Source: Streptococcus gallinaceus
GTDB taxonomy: Bacteria; Bacillota; Bacilli; Lactobacillales; Streptococcaceae
Length of the DNA stretch: 64,000 bases
Reading direction: 5' to 3'
Assembly: GCF_024170225.1 (NCBI RefSeq)
Contig: NZ_JALJXU010000001.1
Coordinates: forward strand, 310,001 to 374,000
The translations under genes and the position numbers were made by a program. The notes under the pieces are model-generated. The model was not told the origin of the DNA. It saw nothing but the letters and a program-made list of their open reading frames with translations, and did not search any database. Below are positions 31,542-39,872 of this stretch, in pieces; positions within the stretch are counted from its first letter, which is position 1, and each line of letters starts with the position of its first letter.

Positions 31542-31569
31542 TTGACTTAATATTTTTTTAGATTATAAT
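31542..31569 (+). promoter_or_regulatory. Promoter of the PTS-glucosidase operon
   Basis: TTGACT (31542-31547), a 16-bp spacer, TATAAT (31564-31569). The transcript would start near 31576, just upstream of two LacI-type operators. Confidence 0.8.
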
Positions 31570-31581
31570 ATAAACTATAAA

Positions 31582-31602
31582 TGGAGCGTTCAAAAAACGC
31601 TC
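31582..31602. promoter_or_regulatory. LacI-type operator O1
   Basis: TGGAGCGTTCAAAAA, within the inverted repeat GAGCGTT (31584-31590) / AACGCTC (31596-31602). It shares 13 of 15 bases with the downstream operator O2 and lies just after the predicted transcription start, where a bound repressor would block the polymerase. Confidence 0.6.
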
Positions 31603-31616
31603 TTCAATTAATTTAT

Positions 31617-31636
31617 TTTTTGGAACGTTCCAAAAA
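31617..31636. promoter_or_regulatory. LacI-type operator O2
   Basis: A perfect 20-bp palindrome centred on CG: five T, GGAACGTTCC, five A. The central CpG is the hallmark of LacI-family operators. Its right end touches the ribosome-binding site of the EIIAB gene. The spacing to O1 is 39 bp. Confidence 0.75.
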
Positions 31637-31646
31637 GGAGAGGGAA

Positions 31647-32615
31647 ATGAAAAAATTTGTAATTGCTTCTCATGGAGAAACTGCTGCTGGTCTACAAAGT
31701 ACACTGGAGTTATTTGTTGGTAAAGATTATGATATTCGTTATTTTTGTGCTTATACAAATAGGTACCCAGATATTGACCAAGAAATTGATACGCTTTGTT
31801 CAGAAATAACAAGCGACGATCAAGTTATCATTTTTACCGATTTATACGGAGGAAGCGTCAATCAAAAAATGGCGCTGAAACTAGGAGAGCGAGACAATGT
31901 ATTCATTATTGCAGGATTTAACATTCCTCTGATTATCGAGTTAATATTAAGTCCCGAACATTTCACATTTGAAAATATTCAAAAAATGATTGCATCTTCA
32001 AGAGAAGCAATGCGATTGTCGAATTTTGATGAGAATCTGCTAAGTGTAGAACATAAAACAGAAATTAAAGTGGAAAATAATCCGATTGCAGGTAGCGATT
32101 CTGCTATTGATGACTGGAATGGTACTATTCCTGCAACCATCAGAGTAGATGAACGCTTAATTCATGGGCAGATAGCGATGGTTTGGTCTCGTGAATTGAA
32201 ACTCCATGGCATACTGGTTGCCAATGATGATGCTGCAGTAAATGAAACGCAGCAAATGGCTCTAAAAATGGCTGTTCCGTCAGGCATTAAGGTTTTAATT
32301 CGCTCAGTTGATGAAGTTTCAGAGATTTTAAAAGACCCACGCTCTCGCACTAGGAGATTACTGGTGCTTGTTCGAACGATAGAAGATGCACGTCGTATTG
32401 TTCGGAAGATGCCTGATATTGAAATGGTAAACATCGGGAATGTTGGTAAATCTGTTGAGGGTCAAAAAACAACTCTAAGTCAATTCGTGATGCTTACTGA
32501 TGAAGAAATGCAGTCTTTGAAGAGTCTGTTAGAATTGTATCCAAATGCTGCTTTACAAAATTTGCCATCAGATAAAAAGATTCTTGCAAAAGATTTAATT
32601 AAAGGAGGAGAGTAG
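31647..32615 (+). CDS. PTS mannose-family EIIAB fusion
   Basis: 322 aa from the ATG at 31647, after AAAAGGAGAGGG. The EIIA domain (residues 1-130) has the phospho-accepting H9 in FVIASHGETAAGL and FTDLYGGS near 63-70; after a linker the EIIB domain (about 160-322) has IRVDERLIHGQIAMVW with H173 as its phosphorylation site. It passes phosphate from HPr to the incoming sugar. The fused IIAB form resembles ManL of streptococci. EIIC and EIID follow at once. Confidence 0.92.
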   Translation: MKKFVIASHGETAAGLQSTLELFVGKDYDIRYFCAYTNRYPDIDQEIDTLCSEITSDDQVIIFTDLYGGSVNQKMALKLGERDNVFIIAGFNIPLIIELILSPEHFTFENIQKMIASSREAMRLSNFDENLLSVEHKTEIKVENNPIAGSDSAIDDWNGTIPATIRVDERLIHGQIAMVWSRELKLHGILVANDDAAVNETQQMALKMAVPSGIKVLIRSVDEVSEILKDPRSRTRRLLVLVRTIEDARRIVRKMPDIEMVNIGNVGKSVEGQKTTLSQFVMLTDEEMQSLKSLLELYPNAALQNLPSDKKILAKDLIKGGE

Positions 32616-32616
32616 A

Positions 32617-33432
32617 ATGCTAAGTCAGGCTTTTATTGTTGCGCTGGTCGTATTTTTAACAGTTGGGGGACAAGAATTATTAGGGTTTACGATGCTAGGA
32701 AGACCGATTGTCATCGGTCCACTACTAGGCTTGTTGTTAGGAGATATCCAAACAGGCTTAATTGTTGGAGCCTCTCTTGAAACCATTTTCATGGGGGTTG
32801 TTAATATCGGAGGAGCTAGTTCTGCGGAACCGGGGTTAGCTACAGCGCTAGCAACTGCCTTTGCCATTCAAATGAATGCTGGTGTCGAGGTAGTTATTCC
32901 TATTGCAGTACCTTTAGGGATTATAGGATTACAAATAAAAACTTTAATCTATGTTGGTCTCGTAGGGCCTTTCGTGACGAAATTTGATCAGTTCGCGGCT
33001 GAAGGGAATGAGAAAGCTATTGCGAAATTACATTTTGGATTATGGTTTACACAGTGGTTCCTTTACTCATTGATTCCTTTCTTTGCTATCTTATTCGGAT
33101 CAGAGGCCACACGGCAAGTTTTGGAAAAAATTCCGGAAGTATTTGTTCATGGATTGAGCATTGCGGGCAATCTCTTACCAGCAGTTGGTATGGCTATGCT
33201 GCTTAAAATCCTTTGGGATAATAAATTATTCGTCTATTTCCTATTAGGATTTGTTCTATTAGCCTATCTAAATGTTCCTTTGATTGCAATAGCGGTACTT
33301 GCTACTATCATAGCTGTTGTGACTGTGGGGCGTGACCTAGATTTGAAAAAAATTCAGGATAATATCAGTACAAATGTGCCTACACATCATACTGTGTCGG
33401 ATGATGTAGAGTTAGATAATTTTTTTAATTAA
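32617..33432 (+). CDS. PTS mannose-family EIIC
   Basis: 271-aa membrane permease subunit. Many hydrophobic helices; GRPIVIGPLLGLLLGDIQTGLIVGASLETIFMG (residues 28-60) holds the EIIC-man signature (G-x3-E). Starts 1 nt after the EIIAB stop with RBS AAAGGAGGAG. The C-terminal tail is polar and acidic. With EIID it forms the translocation channel. Confidence 0.92.
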   Translation: MLSQAFIVALVVFLTVGGQELLGFTMLGRPIVIGPLLGLLLGDIQTGLIVGASLETIFMGVVNIGGASSAEPGLATALATAFAIQMNAGVEVVIPIAVPLGIIGLQIKTLIYVGLVGPFVTKFDQFAAEGNEKAIAKLHFGLWFTQWFLYSLIPFFAILFGSEATRQVLEKIPEVFVHGLSIAGNLLPAVGMAMLLKILWDNKLFVYFLLGFVLLAYLNVPLIAIAVLATIIAVVTVGRDLDLKKIQDNISTNVPTHHTVSDDVELDNFFN

Positions 33433-33445
33433 GAAAGGAAGATGA

Positions 33446-34276
33446 ATGATGCATAACGTGAGTCATCTATCAAAAGAAGAAAAAAAGCTATTGCGTAAAA
33501 TGTATTGGAGATCATTTTCTCTTTATGCTGCGGTCACTCCTTCCAAACAAGGAGCATCCGGTTTTTCATATGCTATCCAACCATTTTTAAATCAGTTCTA
33601 TCGGAATCGTGAGCAGGAACGAAAAGACGCAATGCTCCGTCAGATGTCCTATTTTAATACCAATGTGGCTATGTACCCTTTCGTATTGGGTGTCATAGCC
33701 TCCATGGAAAAAGAAAATAGTGAGAAAAAACAGTTTAATGTTGAATCTATCAATGCCATCAAAACAAGTTTAATGGGACCATTGGCCGGTATCGGAGATT
33801 CTGTCTTCTGGGGGGTTCTGCGTACAATTTCTGCAGGGATTGCAGTAGGCTTGGCCCAATCTGGCAATATCTTAGCCCCTATTATTTTCCTGCTATTGTT
33901 CAACCTTCCAGTACAATTGTTACGATGGTACGGTGGTACAATAGGCTATACGTTAGGGTCAACCTATATTTCTAACTTATATGAAAATGGCTTAATCAAT
34001 GTGTTAACCAAGGGAGCTAGTATTGTAGGTCTTGCTATGGTTGGAGCTATGACAAGCAGTATGGTGCAATTTCAACTGAAATGGAATATGGTCATGGATG
34101 GCGAAGTTGTCATGAAAAGCCAAGAAATGCTGGATCAGATATTTATTGGTTTAATTCCTTTGTCTATTACGTTATTTAGCTTTTATTTAATGAAAAAGAA
34201 GAATATTTCCGTTAATATGTTGATTATGGGAATGATTATCTTGGGTATTGTACTATCATTGTTAGGCATTACATAG
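33446..34276 (+). CDS. PTS mannose-family EIID
   Basis: 276-aa membrane subunit. An N-terminal amphipathic helix (LSKEEKKLLRKMYWRSF), the EIID-specific MLRQMSYFNTNVAMYPFVLGVIASME and TSLMGPLAGIGDSVFWG (residues 110-127), then hydrophobic segments to the C-terminus. Two ATGs are adjacent at the start (33446, 33449) after AGGAAGATGA. Completes the transporter. Confidence 0.92.
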   Translation: MMHNVSHLSKEEKKLLRKMYWRSFSLYAAVTPSKQGASGFSYAIQPFLNQFYRNREQERKDAMLRQMSYFNTNVAMYPFVLGVIASMEKENSEKKQFNVESINAIKTSLMGPLAGIGDSVFWGVLRTISAGIAVGLAQSGNILAPIIFLLLFNLPVQLLRWYGGTIGYTLGSTYISNLYENGLINVLTKGASIVGLAMVGAMTSSMVQFQLKWNMVMDGEVVMKSQEMLDQIFIGLIPLSITLFSFYLMKKKNISVNMLIMGMIILGIVLSLLGIT

Positions 34277-34293
34277 AAAAATGAAAGGCACTT

Positions 34294-35952
34294 ATGAGAG
34301 ATACTTGGTGGAAAAAAGCGGTTATTTATCAAATATACCCAAAAAGTTTTTATGACTCAAATGGCGATGGCATTGGAGATTTAAACGGCATTCAGAAAAA
34401 ATTACCCTATCTGAAAGAGCTTGGAGTAGATGCTATCTGGTTAAGTCCTATCTACCTATCGCCACAGATAGACAATGGCTATGATGTCCAAGATTACTAT
34501 ACAGTTGATCCCATGTTTGGTTCTAATGAAGACCTCTATCAATTAATTGATGAGGCTCACCAACTGGGGATAAAGGTGATAATGGATTTTGTGGCAAACC
34601 ATACATCAGATAAAGCATTTTGGTTTCAAGAAAGTAGAAAATCGCGAGATAACCAATACAGTGATTTTTATATCTGGAAAGACGCTGGTCCAGATGGGAA
34701 GGAACCAAATAATTGGGGCTCAAATTTTGGAGGTTCGGCGTGGACATGGGATGAACATAGACAGCAGTATTATCTTCACTATTATGCGAAGGAACAACCT
34801 GATCTAAATTGGGAAAATCCTGCCGTTCGAAAAGCGATCTATGAGGTGATGAAGTTCTGGAAATCAAAAGGAGTAGATGGCTGGAGACTGGATGTCATTA
34901 CTTCGATTTCCAAAGATCTCTCATTTCCAGATAATCCCCTTCCGATGACAACTTCTAATCAGCAAAATGGGCCACGTATGCATGAGTTTCTGCATGAGTT
35001 AAATCAACAGGTCCTCAGTCCTTTCGATATGATGAGCGTAGGGGAAGCACCAGCAGCCAAAGCTCATGATGCTCATTGGCTCGTTGACCCTAAACGTGAG
35101 GAACTGGACATGGTTTTTACGTTTGAACATATGCATATTGATCGGAAAAAGGGAGACAAGAATGGTCGCTGGGCCTTACAAGAACCAGACTTCGTGGCTT
35201 TAAAGAGAATTTTAAGTGATTGGCAGTCTGAATTGAGCAATTGTGGATGGAATGCTTTATACTTTGAAAATCACGATCGAGCTCGTGTCATTTCAAGATG
35301 GGGCGATACCGAAACGTATCATTTTGAGTCAGCAACAGCTTTCGCAACGATACTTCATGGATTGCAGGGGACTCCCTTTATTTATCAGGGTGAAGAGATT
35401 GGTATGGTTAATGCTGACTATAAGCTGGAAGAATATAATGACATCGAATTAAAGGGAAACTACAAGTTTTTTGTGGAAGAACAACAAACGATTGATGAAG
35501 AGAGTTTTATAGATGCAGTTTCCAAAGTGAGTCGAGATCATGCAAGGACACCTATGCAATGGGATGAAACCATCAATGCGGGTTTTTCTAAAGGAAAACC
35601 GTGGTTTAAGGTCAATCCAAGATATACAGCTATCAATGTTAAAAAAGATTTACAGGCGGCTCAGTCAATTTTTAGATATTATCAACAATTAATTGAACTG
35701 AGACACAATGAGGATATTTTATTGGAGGGTGACTATGAGTTATTGATGCCTAATCATCCCTATCTTTTCGTCTATAAAAGAACTTTTGAGAAAAAGACTT
35801 GGCTCGTGGTTGCGAACTTATCTACGAACATACAAGACTTGCAGGTAGAGGGACTACCTCAACAAGGGTATCGTTTTAGAATAAAGAATTCAGCCCGTGA
35901 AGAACTAACCCCACGCATTGAACCTTTTGAGGCCTTTATTGTTGAGTTTTAG
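34294..35952 (+). CDS. GH13 alpha-glucosidase (oligo-1,6-glucosidase / phospho-alpha-glucosidase type)
   Basis: 552-aa cytosolic retaining glucosidase of GH13. Region I DFVANH (98-103), region V QPDLNW, region II GWRLDVIT with nucleophile D200, region III SVGEAP with acid/base E251, region IV ENHDRAR with D328. The residue after the nucleophile is V201; in the GH13 oligo-1,6-glucosidase group valine here marks alpha-1,6 (or trehalose-6-phosphate) specificity, whereas maltases have Thr. As last gene of a PTS operon it should act on a 6-phosphorylated disaccharide or its relatives. Candidates are isomaltose, trehalose or sucrose-isomer phosphates; the exact sugar cannot be read from the sequence. 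Confidence 0.9.
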   Translation: MRDTWWKKAVIYQIYPKSFYDSNGDGIGDLNGIQKKLPYLKELGVDAIWLSPIYLSPQIDNGYDVQDYYTVDPMFGSNEDLYQLIDEAHQLGIKVIMDFVANHTSDKAFWFQESRKSRDNQYSDFYIWKDAGPDGKEPNNWGSNFGGSAWTWDEHRQQYYLHYYAKEQPDLNWENPAVRKAIYEVMKFWKSKGVDGWRLDVITSISKDLSFPDNPLPMTTSNQQNGPRMHEFLHELNQQVLSPFDMMSVGEAPAAKAHDAHWLVDPKREELDMVFTFEHMHIDRKKGDKNGRWALQEPDFVALKRILSDWQSELSNCGWNALYFENHDRARVISRWGDTETYHFESATAFATILHGLQGTPFIYQGEEIGMVNADYKLEEYNDIELKGNYKFFVEEQQTIDEESFIDAVSKVSRDHARTPMQWDETINAGFSKGKPWFKVNPRYTAINVKKDLQAAQSIFRYYQQLIELRHNEDILLEGDYELLMPNHPYLFVYKRTFEKKTWLVVANLSTNIQDLQVEGLPQQGYRFRIKNSAREELTPRIEPFEAFIVEF

Positions 35953-36469
35953 TTTCGGTTATTATACTATTGCCTAAACTATTTCCTTTACGTAATGTTT
36001 CATCCGTTTTATTTTAAGAGTTGATGGTAGAAAGAATGTTGGGATTGTCATCCTTTGTCGTTATGAAAAATTGTTACTTGATGAGTTCCACCTATGAGGA
36101 TTTTGATTATCTTTCTTTTCGTTAATTCAGTTAAGTAATACTGTTTTTCTACGGATACTATCTAGTTTATGTCTTTCTATCTAATGAATCATAAGAGAAG
36201 CTTTGTTTTCTTCAAATTGACGGTCTATCATTTGTCAAGCCTGACAAAGCTCTTTAGAAAGAAAGTGCTTTGCGTCTTTATTTTGGGGAGTGAAGTAGAT
36301 ATTTTTTCAAAAATAGAACACACCAAATCAACGCCTTATTCCCATTTTTTAAATAAGGTATTAATAATATGGCATAGTTAACTTTATTGATTTTTGGCTA
36401 AATGGTAACCCTACAGTTTATTATGCGTTATAAGATAATAACATTGTCCGAATGAGACGATGTATAGAG

Positions 36470-36516
36470 AGGCAATCGTGTGGAGCTTAGTCGAACCTAC
36501 TTGCGATTGCCTTTTT
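36470..36516 (+). terminator. Terminator-like hairpin downstream of the glucosidase gene
   Basis: AGGCAATCG (36470-36478) pairs with CGATTGCCT (36504-36512) around a 25-nt loop, followed by TTTTT. It is 0.5 kb beyond the glucosidase stop, so it either ends a long 3' UTR or a separate small transcript. Confidence 0.6.
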
Positions 36517-36785
36517 CGTTTCTCGTAGAAATTTGCTATATGAAGAAGATTGCTATGACTAGCTGAAGTGATGTTGTGAATAGAATTTTCCTAGCATAAG
36601 GATTGCCTCGCTTATCTTGTTTGATTCCTTGTTTTAGTCATCTCATTTTCAATACTCGACGTTAGCTGTCCTACATACTTTGAACAGATTTAACTAAAAC
36701 AGGTGTCTTGCCAGTTTCTTATATGACATCCAGTCTCTAAAACGCCCACGACTTAACAAGACATCATTACTTAAATATAAAGAAA

Positions 36786-36826
36786 AGTAGTGAATACTTT
36801 CTCCCGTCGGAGATTTTTTCACTACT
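36786..36826. repeat. Nested inverted repeat before recJ
   Basis: AGTAGTGAA (36786-36794) and TTCACTACT (36818-36826) form a perfect 9-bp outer stem; inside, TCTCC pairs with GGAGA around CGTC. It is followed by no long T run. Possibly a repeat-element end or a regulatory hairpin. Confidence 0.5.
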
Positions 36827-36963
36827 AATCTTAGTATGTTTCTTTTGTTCCATTCTTGAATTTTTTAGCTTTTTGCTTAACTTTTGGGGATGGTTTGGTC
36901 TATGACGGCCTGTTTTTATCTCGATATGGTATAATGGGAATGTTTGAAAAAAGGAGTCAAAGA

Positions 36964-39183
36964 GTGATTAGTTCGAGTTATGACTGGCAGTTGGTCACAG
37001 AAACTGCTAATGAAGAGTTTGTGAAGATGGCCAAAAAAGAAGGTTTGGATAAGTTAGCTGCCAATTTATTATTTGAAAGAGGAATTCAGTCTGTAGAGGC
37101 ATTGCGGGCCTTTTTACAGCCTAGTCTCGATGATTTGCATGATCCCTACCTCTTGCATGATATGGATAAGGCTGTTGAGCGGATTCGTCGTGCGATCGAG
37201 GATTATGAGCAGATTCTGATTTATGGAGATTACGACGCAGACGGCATGACTTCGGCTTCTATTTTGAAAGAAGCATTGGAGGAACTTGGTGCAGAGTGTC
37301 AAGTTTATTTGCCCAATCGTTTTACAGATGGCTATGGACCTAACGCTTCTGTCTATAAGTACTTTATCGAGCAACAGGATGTGACTTTGATTGTGACTGT
37401 AGACAATGGTGTCGCGGGAAATGAAGCCATTGCCTATGCCCAGTCTGTCGGTGTGGATGTGGTTGTGACAGACCACCATTCTATGCCAGATATCTTGCCT
37501 GATGCTTACGCCGTTGTTCACCCAGAACATCCTGATGCGGACTATCCCTTTAAACATTTGGCGGGGTGTGGTGTAGCCTTTAAGTTGGCTTGCGCTCTTT
37601 TAGAGACTGTTCAGGTCGAATTGCTGGATTTGGTAGCTATTGGAACCATTGCGGATATGGTTTCCTTGACGGATGAAAATCGTGTAATGGTCAAGTACGG
37701 CTTGTCTCTTTTGAAGCAGAGCGAACGTCTGGGCTTGCAAGAATTGATGAAAATTGCGGGAATTGAAACAGATACCTTGGATGAAGAGACAGTTGGCTTT
37801 CAGATTGCCCCGCGCTTAAATGCTCTTGGTCGATTGGATGACCCCAATCCTGCTATCGAATTGTTGACTGGGTTTGATGAGGAAGAAGCGCAAGCTATTG
37901 CTCTGATGATCGACCAGAAAAATATCGAGCGCAAAGATATTGTTCAGGCTATTTACGATGAAGCAAAGACCATGATAGATCTGTCTAAGCCTGCTCAAGT
38001 CTTGGCAAAAGAAGGATGGAATCCTGGTGTGCTGGGCATCGTAGCGGGACGTCTTTTGGAAGAATTTGGGCAGACCGTGGTGGTCCTCAATATTGAAGAC
38101 GGTAAGGCAAAAGGATCGGCTCGCTCGGTTGAAGCAGTCAATATTTTTGAGGCTTTGACTGACCACCGCGATATTTTTATTGCTTTTGGAGGGCATGCGG
38201 GTGCGGCGGGGATGACCTTGCCAGTCGAAAATTTACCAGCTCTGTCAGATATTCTTTCATCCTATATCCTTGAAAATCAGTTGGACCAGGCTCTCAAACC
38301 AAGTCTGCGCCTAGATAAAGAGCTAGACTTGGAAGAATTGACCTTGGAGACACTCAAGTCTTTTGATAAGCTCAAGCCTTATGGCATGGACTATCCTAAG
38401 CCCATCTTTTATATCAATGATTTCCAAGTAGAGTCAGCTCGTACTATGGGACAAAATAATGCTCATCTCAAATTTCGCATTAGCAAAGGAAAAGCAGGCT
38501 TTGATGTGGTTGCGTTTGGTAAGGGCCATTTGGCGACTGAGTTTTCCCAAGTCAAGGGCATGGAATTGGCGGTTAGCCTCTCTGTTAACCAATGGAACGG
38601 CAATACCAGTCTACAGCTCATGCTAGAAGATGCCCGTGTTAACGGAGTTCAGTTGTACAATATCCGTGGGAAAAATGCTGCGCTACCAAAAGGAGTTCCA
38701 GTTTTGGACGTGAATCAGGATCTGTCTGAACTAGCAGAGCAATCTGCTATTGTGATAAACCAGCTTCCTGTGGACAAGACAGCTTTAAAGCAAGTTTTTA
38801 AGGAACACGATTTCCAAGCAATTTACTTCAAAAATACCATTGACCAGCCTTATTATCTGGACGGTTACGGTAGTCGTGAACAATTTGCTAAGCTCTACAA
38901 GACCATTTACCAGTTCCCAGAATTTGATGTCCGCTACAAATTAGCTGAATTAAGCCAATACTTGAAAATCAAGCAACCACTTTTGATCAAAATGATTCAA
39001 ATTTTCCAAGAGCTTGGTTTCGTGACCATAAATGAAGGAGTTATGACGGTCAACAAAGAAGCAGAGAAACGGGAAATTGCTGAAAGTCAGATTTACCAAG
39101 AGCTTAAAGAAGAAGTCATCTACCAAGAACTCATGGCTTTGGGCAACGTCCAAGAAATCTATGACTGGTTGATGGGAGAATAG
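36964..39183 (+). CDS. recJ: Single-stranded-DNA-specific exonuclease RecJ
   Basis: 5'-3' exonuclease for recombination and repair. I start it at GTG 36964 (739 aa), because AAAAAGGAG lies 8 nt upstream and the TATAAT at about 36929 excludes longer starts such as 36856. DHH domain: YGDYDADGMTSASIL, TVDNGV, VTDHHSMPD, and DHHA1 with FGGHAGAAGMTL. An extra C-terminal region of about 170 aa follows, as in other Firmicutes. apt follows, the usual streptococcal pair. Confidence 0.94.
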   Translation: MISSSYDWQLVTETANEEFVKMAKKEGLDKLAANLLFERGIQSVEALRAFLQPSLDDLHDPYLLHDMDKAVERIRRAIEDYEQILIYGDYDADGMTSASILKEALEELGAECQVYLPNRFTDGYGPNASVYKYFIEQQDVTLIVTVDNGVAGNEAIAYAQSVGVDVVVTDHHSMPDILPDAYAVVHPEHPDADYPFKHLAGCGVAFKLACALLETVQVELLDLVAIGTIADMVSLTDENRVMVKYGLSLLKQSERLGLQELMKIAGIETDTLDEETVGFQIAPRLNALGRLDDPNPAIELLTGFDEEEAQAIALMIDQKNIERKDIVQAIYDEAKTMIDLSKPAQVLAKEGWNPGVLGIVAGRLLEEFGQTVVVLNIEDGKAKGSARSVEAVNIFEALTDHRDIFIAFGGHAGAAGMTLPVENLPALSDILSSYILENQLDQALKPSLRLDKELDLEELTLETLKSFDKLKPYGMDYPKPIFYINDFQVESARTMGQNNAHLKFRISKGKAGFDVVAFGKGHLATEFSQVKGMELAVSLSVNQWNGNTSLQLMLEDARVNGVQLYNIRGKNAALPKGVPVLDVNQDLSELAEQSAIVINQLPVDKTALKQVFKEHDFQAIYFKNTIDQPYYLDGYGSREQFAKLYKTIYQFPEFDVRYKLAELSQYLKIKQPLLIKMIQIFQELGFVTINEGVMTVNKEAEKREIAESQIYQELKEEVIYQELMALGNVQEIYDWLMGE

Positions 39184-39215
39184 CTAGAGAAAATCGTACA
39201 TTAGGTTTAAAATGT

Positions 39216-39223
39216 GCTATAAT
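39216..39223 (+). promoter_or_regulatory. Extended -10 promoter of apt
   Basis: TGCTATAAT (TATAAT 39218-39223 with the TGn extension), 35 nt before the apt ATG. The -35 is weak. Confidence 0.6.
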
Positions 39224-39258
39224 AGACTGTAAAAATTATTTTAAGAAGTGAGAAAAAC

Positions 39259-39777
39259 ATGAAACTTGAAGATTATATTGCATCCATTGAAAACTATCCA
39301 AAAGAGGGTATTACTTTCCGAGACATCTCTCCTTTGATGGCCGATGGAAATGCCTATAGCTATGCTATTCGTGAAATTGTTCAGTATGCTACTGATAAAA
39401 AGATTGATATGATTGTCGGACCAGAAGCCCGTGGTTTTATCGTAGGATGCCCTGTTGCTTTTGAGTTGGGAATTGGTTTTGCACCTGTTCGTAAGCCAGG
39501 TAAATTGCCACGTGAAGTTATCTCAGCTGACTATGAAAAAGAATATGGCTTGGATACACTGTGCATGCATGCTGACGCTATCCAACCAGGACAACGTGTC
39601 TTGATTGTTGACGACCTTTTGGCGACAGGTGGTACTGTAAAAGCAACCATTGAAATGATCGAACGCTTGGGCGGTGTTGTTGCTGGATGTGCTTTCTTGA
39701 TCGAGTTAGACGGTCTTGGAGGACGTGAAGCAGTTGGCGACTACGACATGAAGGTATTGATGAATTTTCCAGGTTAA
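39259..39777 (+). CDS. apt: Adenine phosphoribosyltransferase
   Basis: Salvages adenine with PRPP to AMP. 172 aa; the N-terminal [14 protein letters not shown] (residues 18-31) is typical of [18 protein letters not shown] lies in the middle, and the PRPP-binding loop is [17 protein letters not shown] (around 114-130). RBS GAAGTGAG. Confidence 0.96.
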   Translation: MKLEDYIASIENYPKEGITFRDISPLMADGNAYSYAIREIVQYATDKKIDMIVGPEARGFIVGCPVAFELGIGFAPVRKPGKLPREVISADYEKEYGLDTLCMHADAIQPGQRVLIVDDLLATGGTVKATIEMIERLGGVVAGCAFLIELDGLGGREAVGDYDMKVLMNFPG

Positions 39778-39816
39778 TATAGCTAATAGCTATAACCAGT
39801 CCTAAAATCTAGCAAC

Positions 39817-39845
39817 TTGAATTGACAGACCTCCTGTTATATACT
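39817..39845 (+). promoter_or_regulatory. Promoter of metA
   Basis: TTGAAT (39817-39822), a 17-bp spacer, TATACT (39840-39845). The start lies near 39852, only about 20 nt before the metA ATG. No S-box, T-box or clear MET-box is seen. Confidence 0.6.
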
Positions 39846-39872
39846 AGTAGTAACTAGAATAGGAGTGAGTTT

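Larger units (their letters stand above)
35953..36963. other. 1-kb gene-poor region between glucosidase and recJ
   Basis: No supported coding sequence; short frames such as 36169-36381 lack a ribosome-binding site and familiar motifs. It holds a terminator-like hairpin (36470-36516), a nested inverted repeat (36786-36826) and the recJ -10 box with RBS at its right end. The stretch 36600-36720, read in reverse, looks like degraded transposase-type sequence, but too weakly to name. Likely the scar of the sugar-cassette insertion. Confidence 0.55.

Noticed and set aside
36169-36381. 70-codon plus-strand frame in the gap after the glucosidase gene
   Set aside because: No ribosome-binding site, no recognisable motif, odd composition for a protein; treated as chance.
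36856-36963. Longer N-terminus for recJ
   Set aside because: It would start upstream of the -10 box; GTG 36964 has AAGGAG and gives the normal RecJ length.
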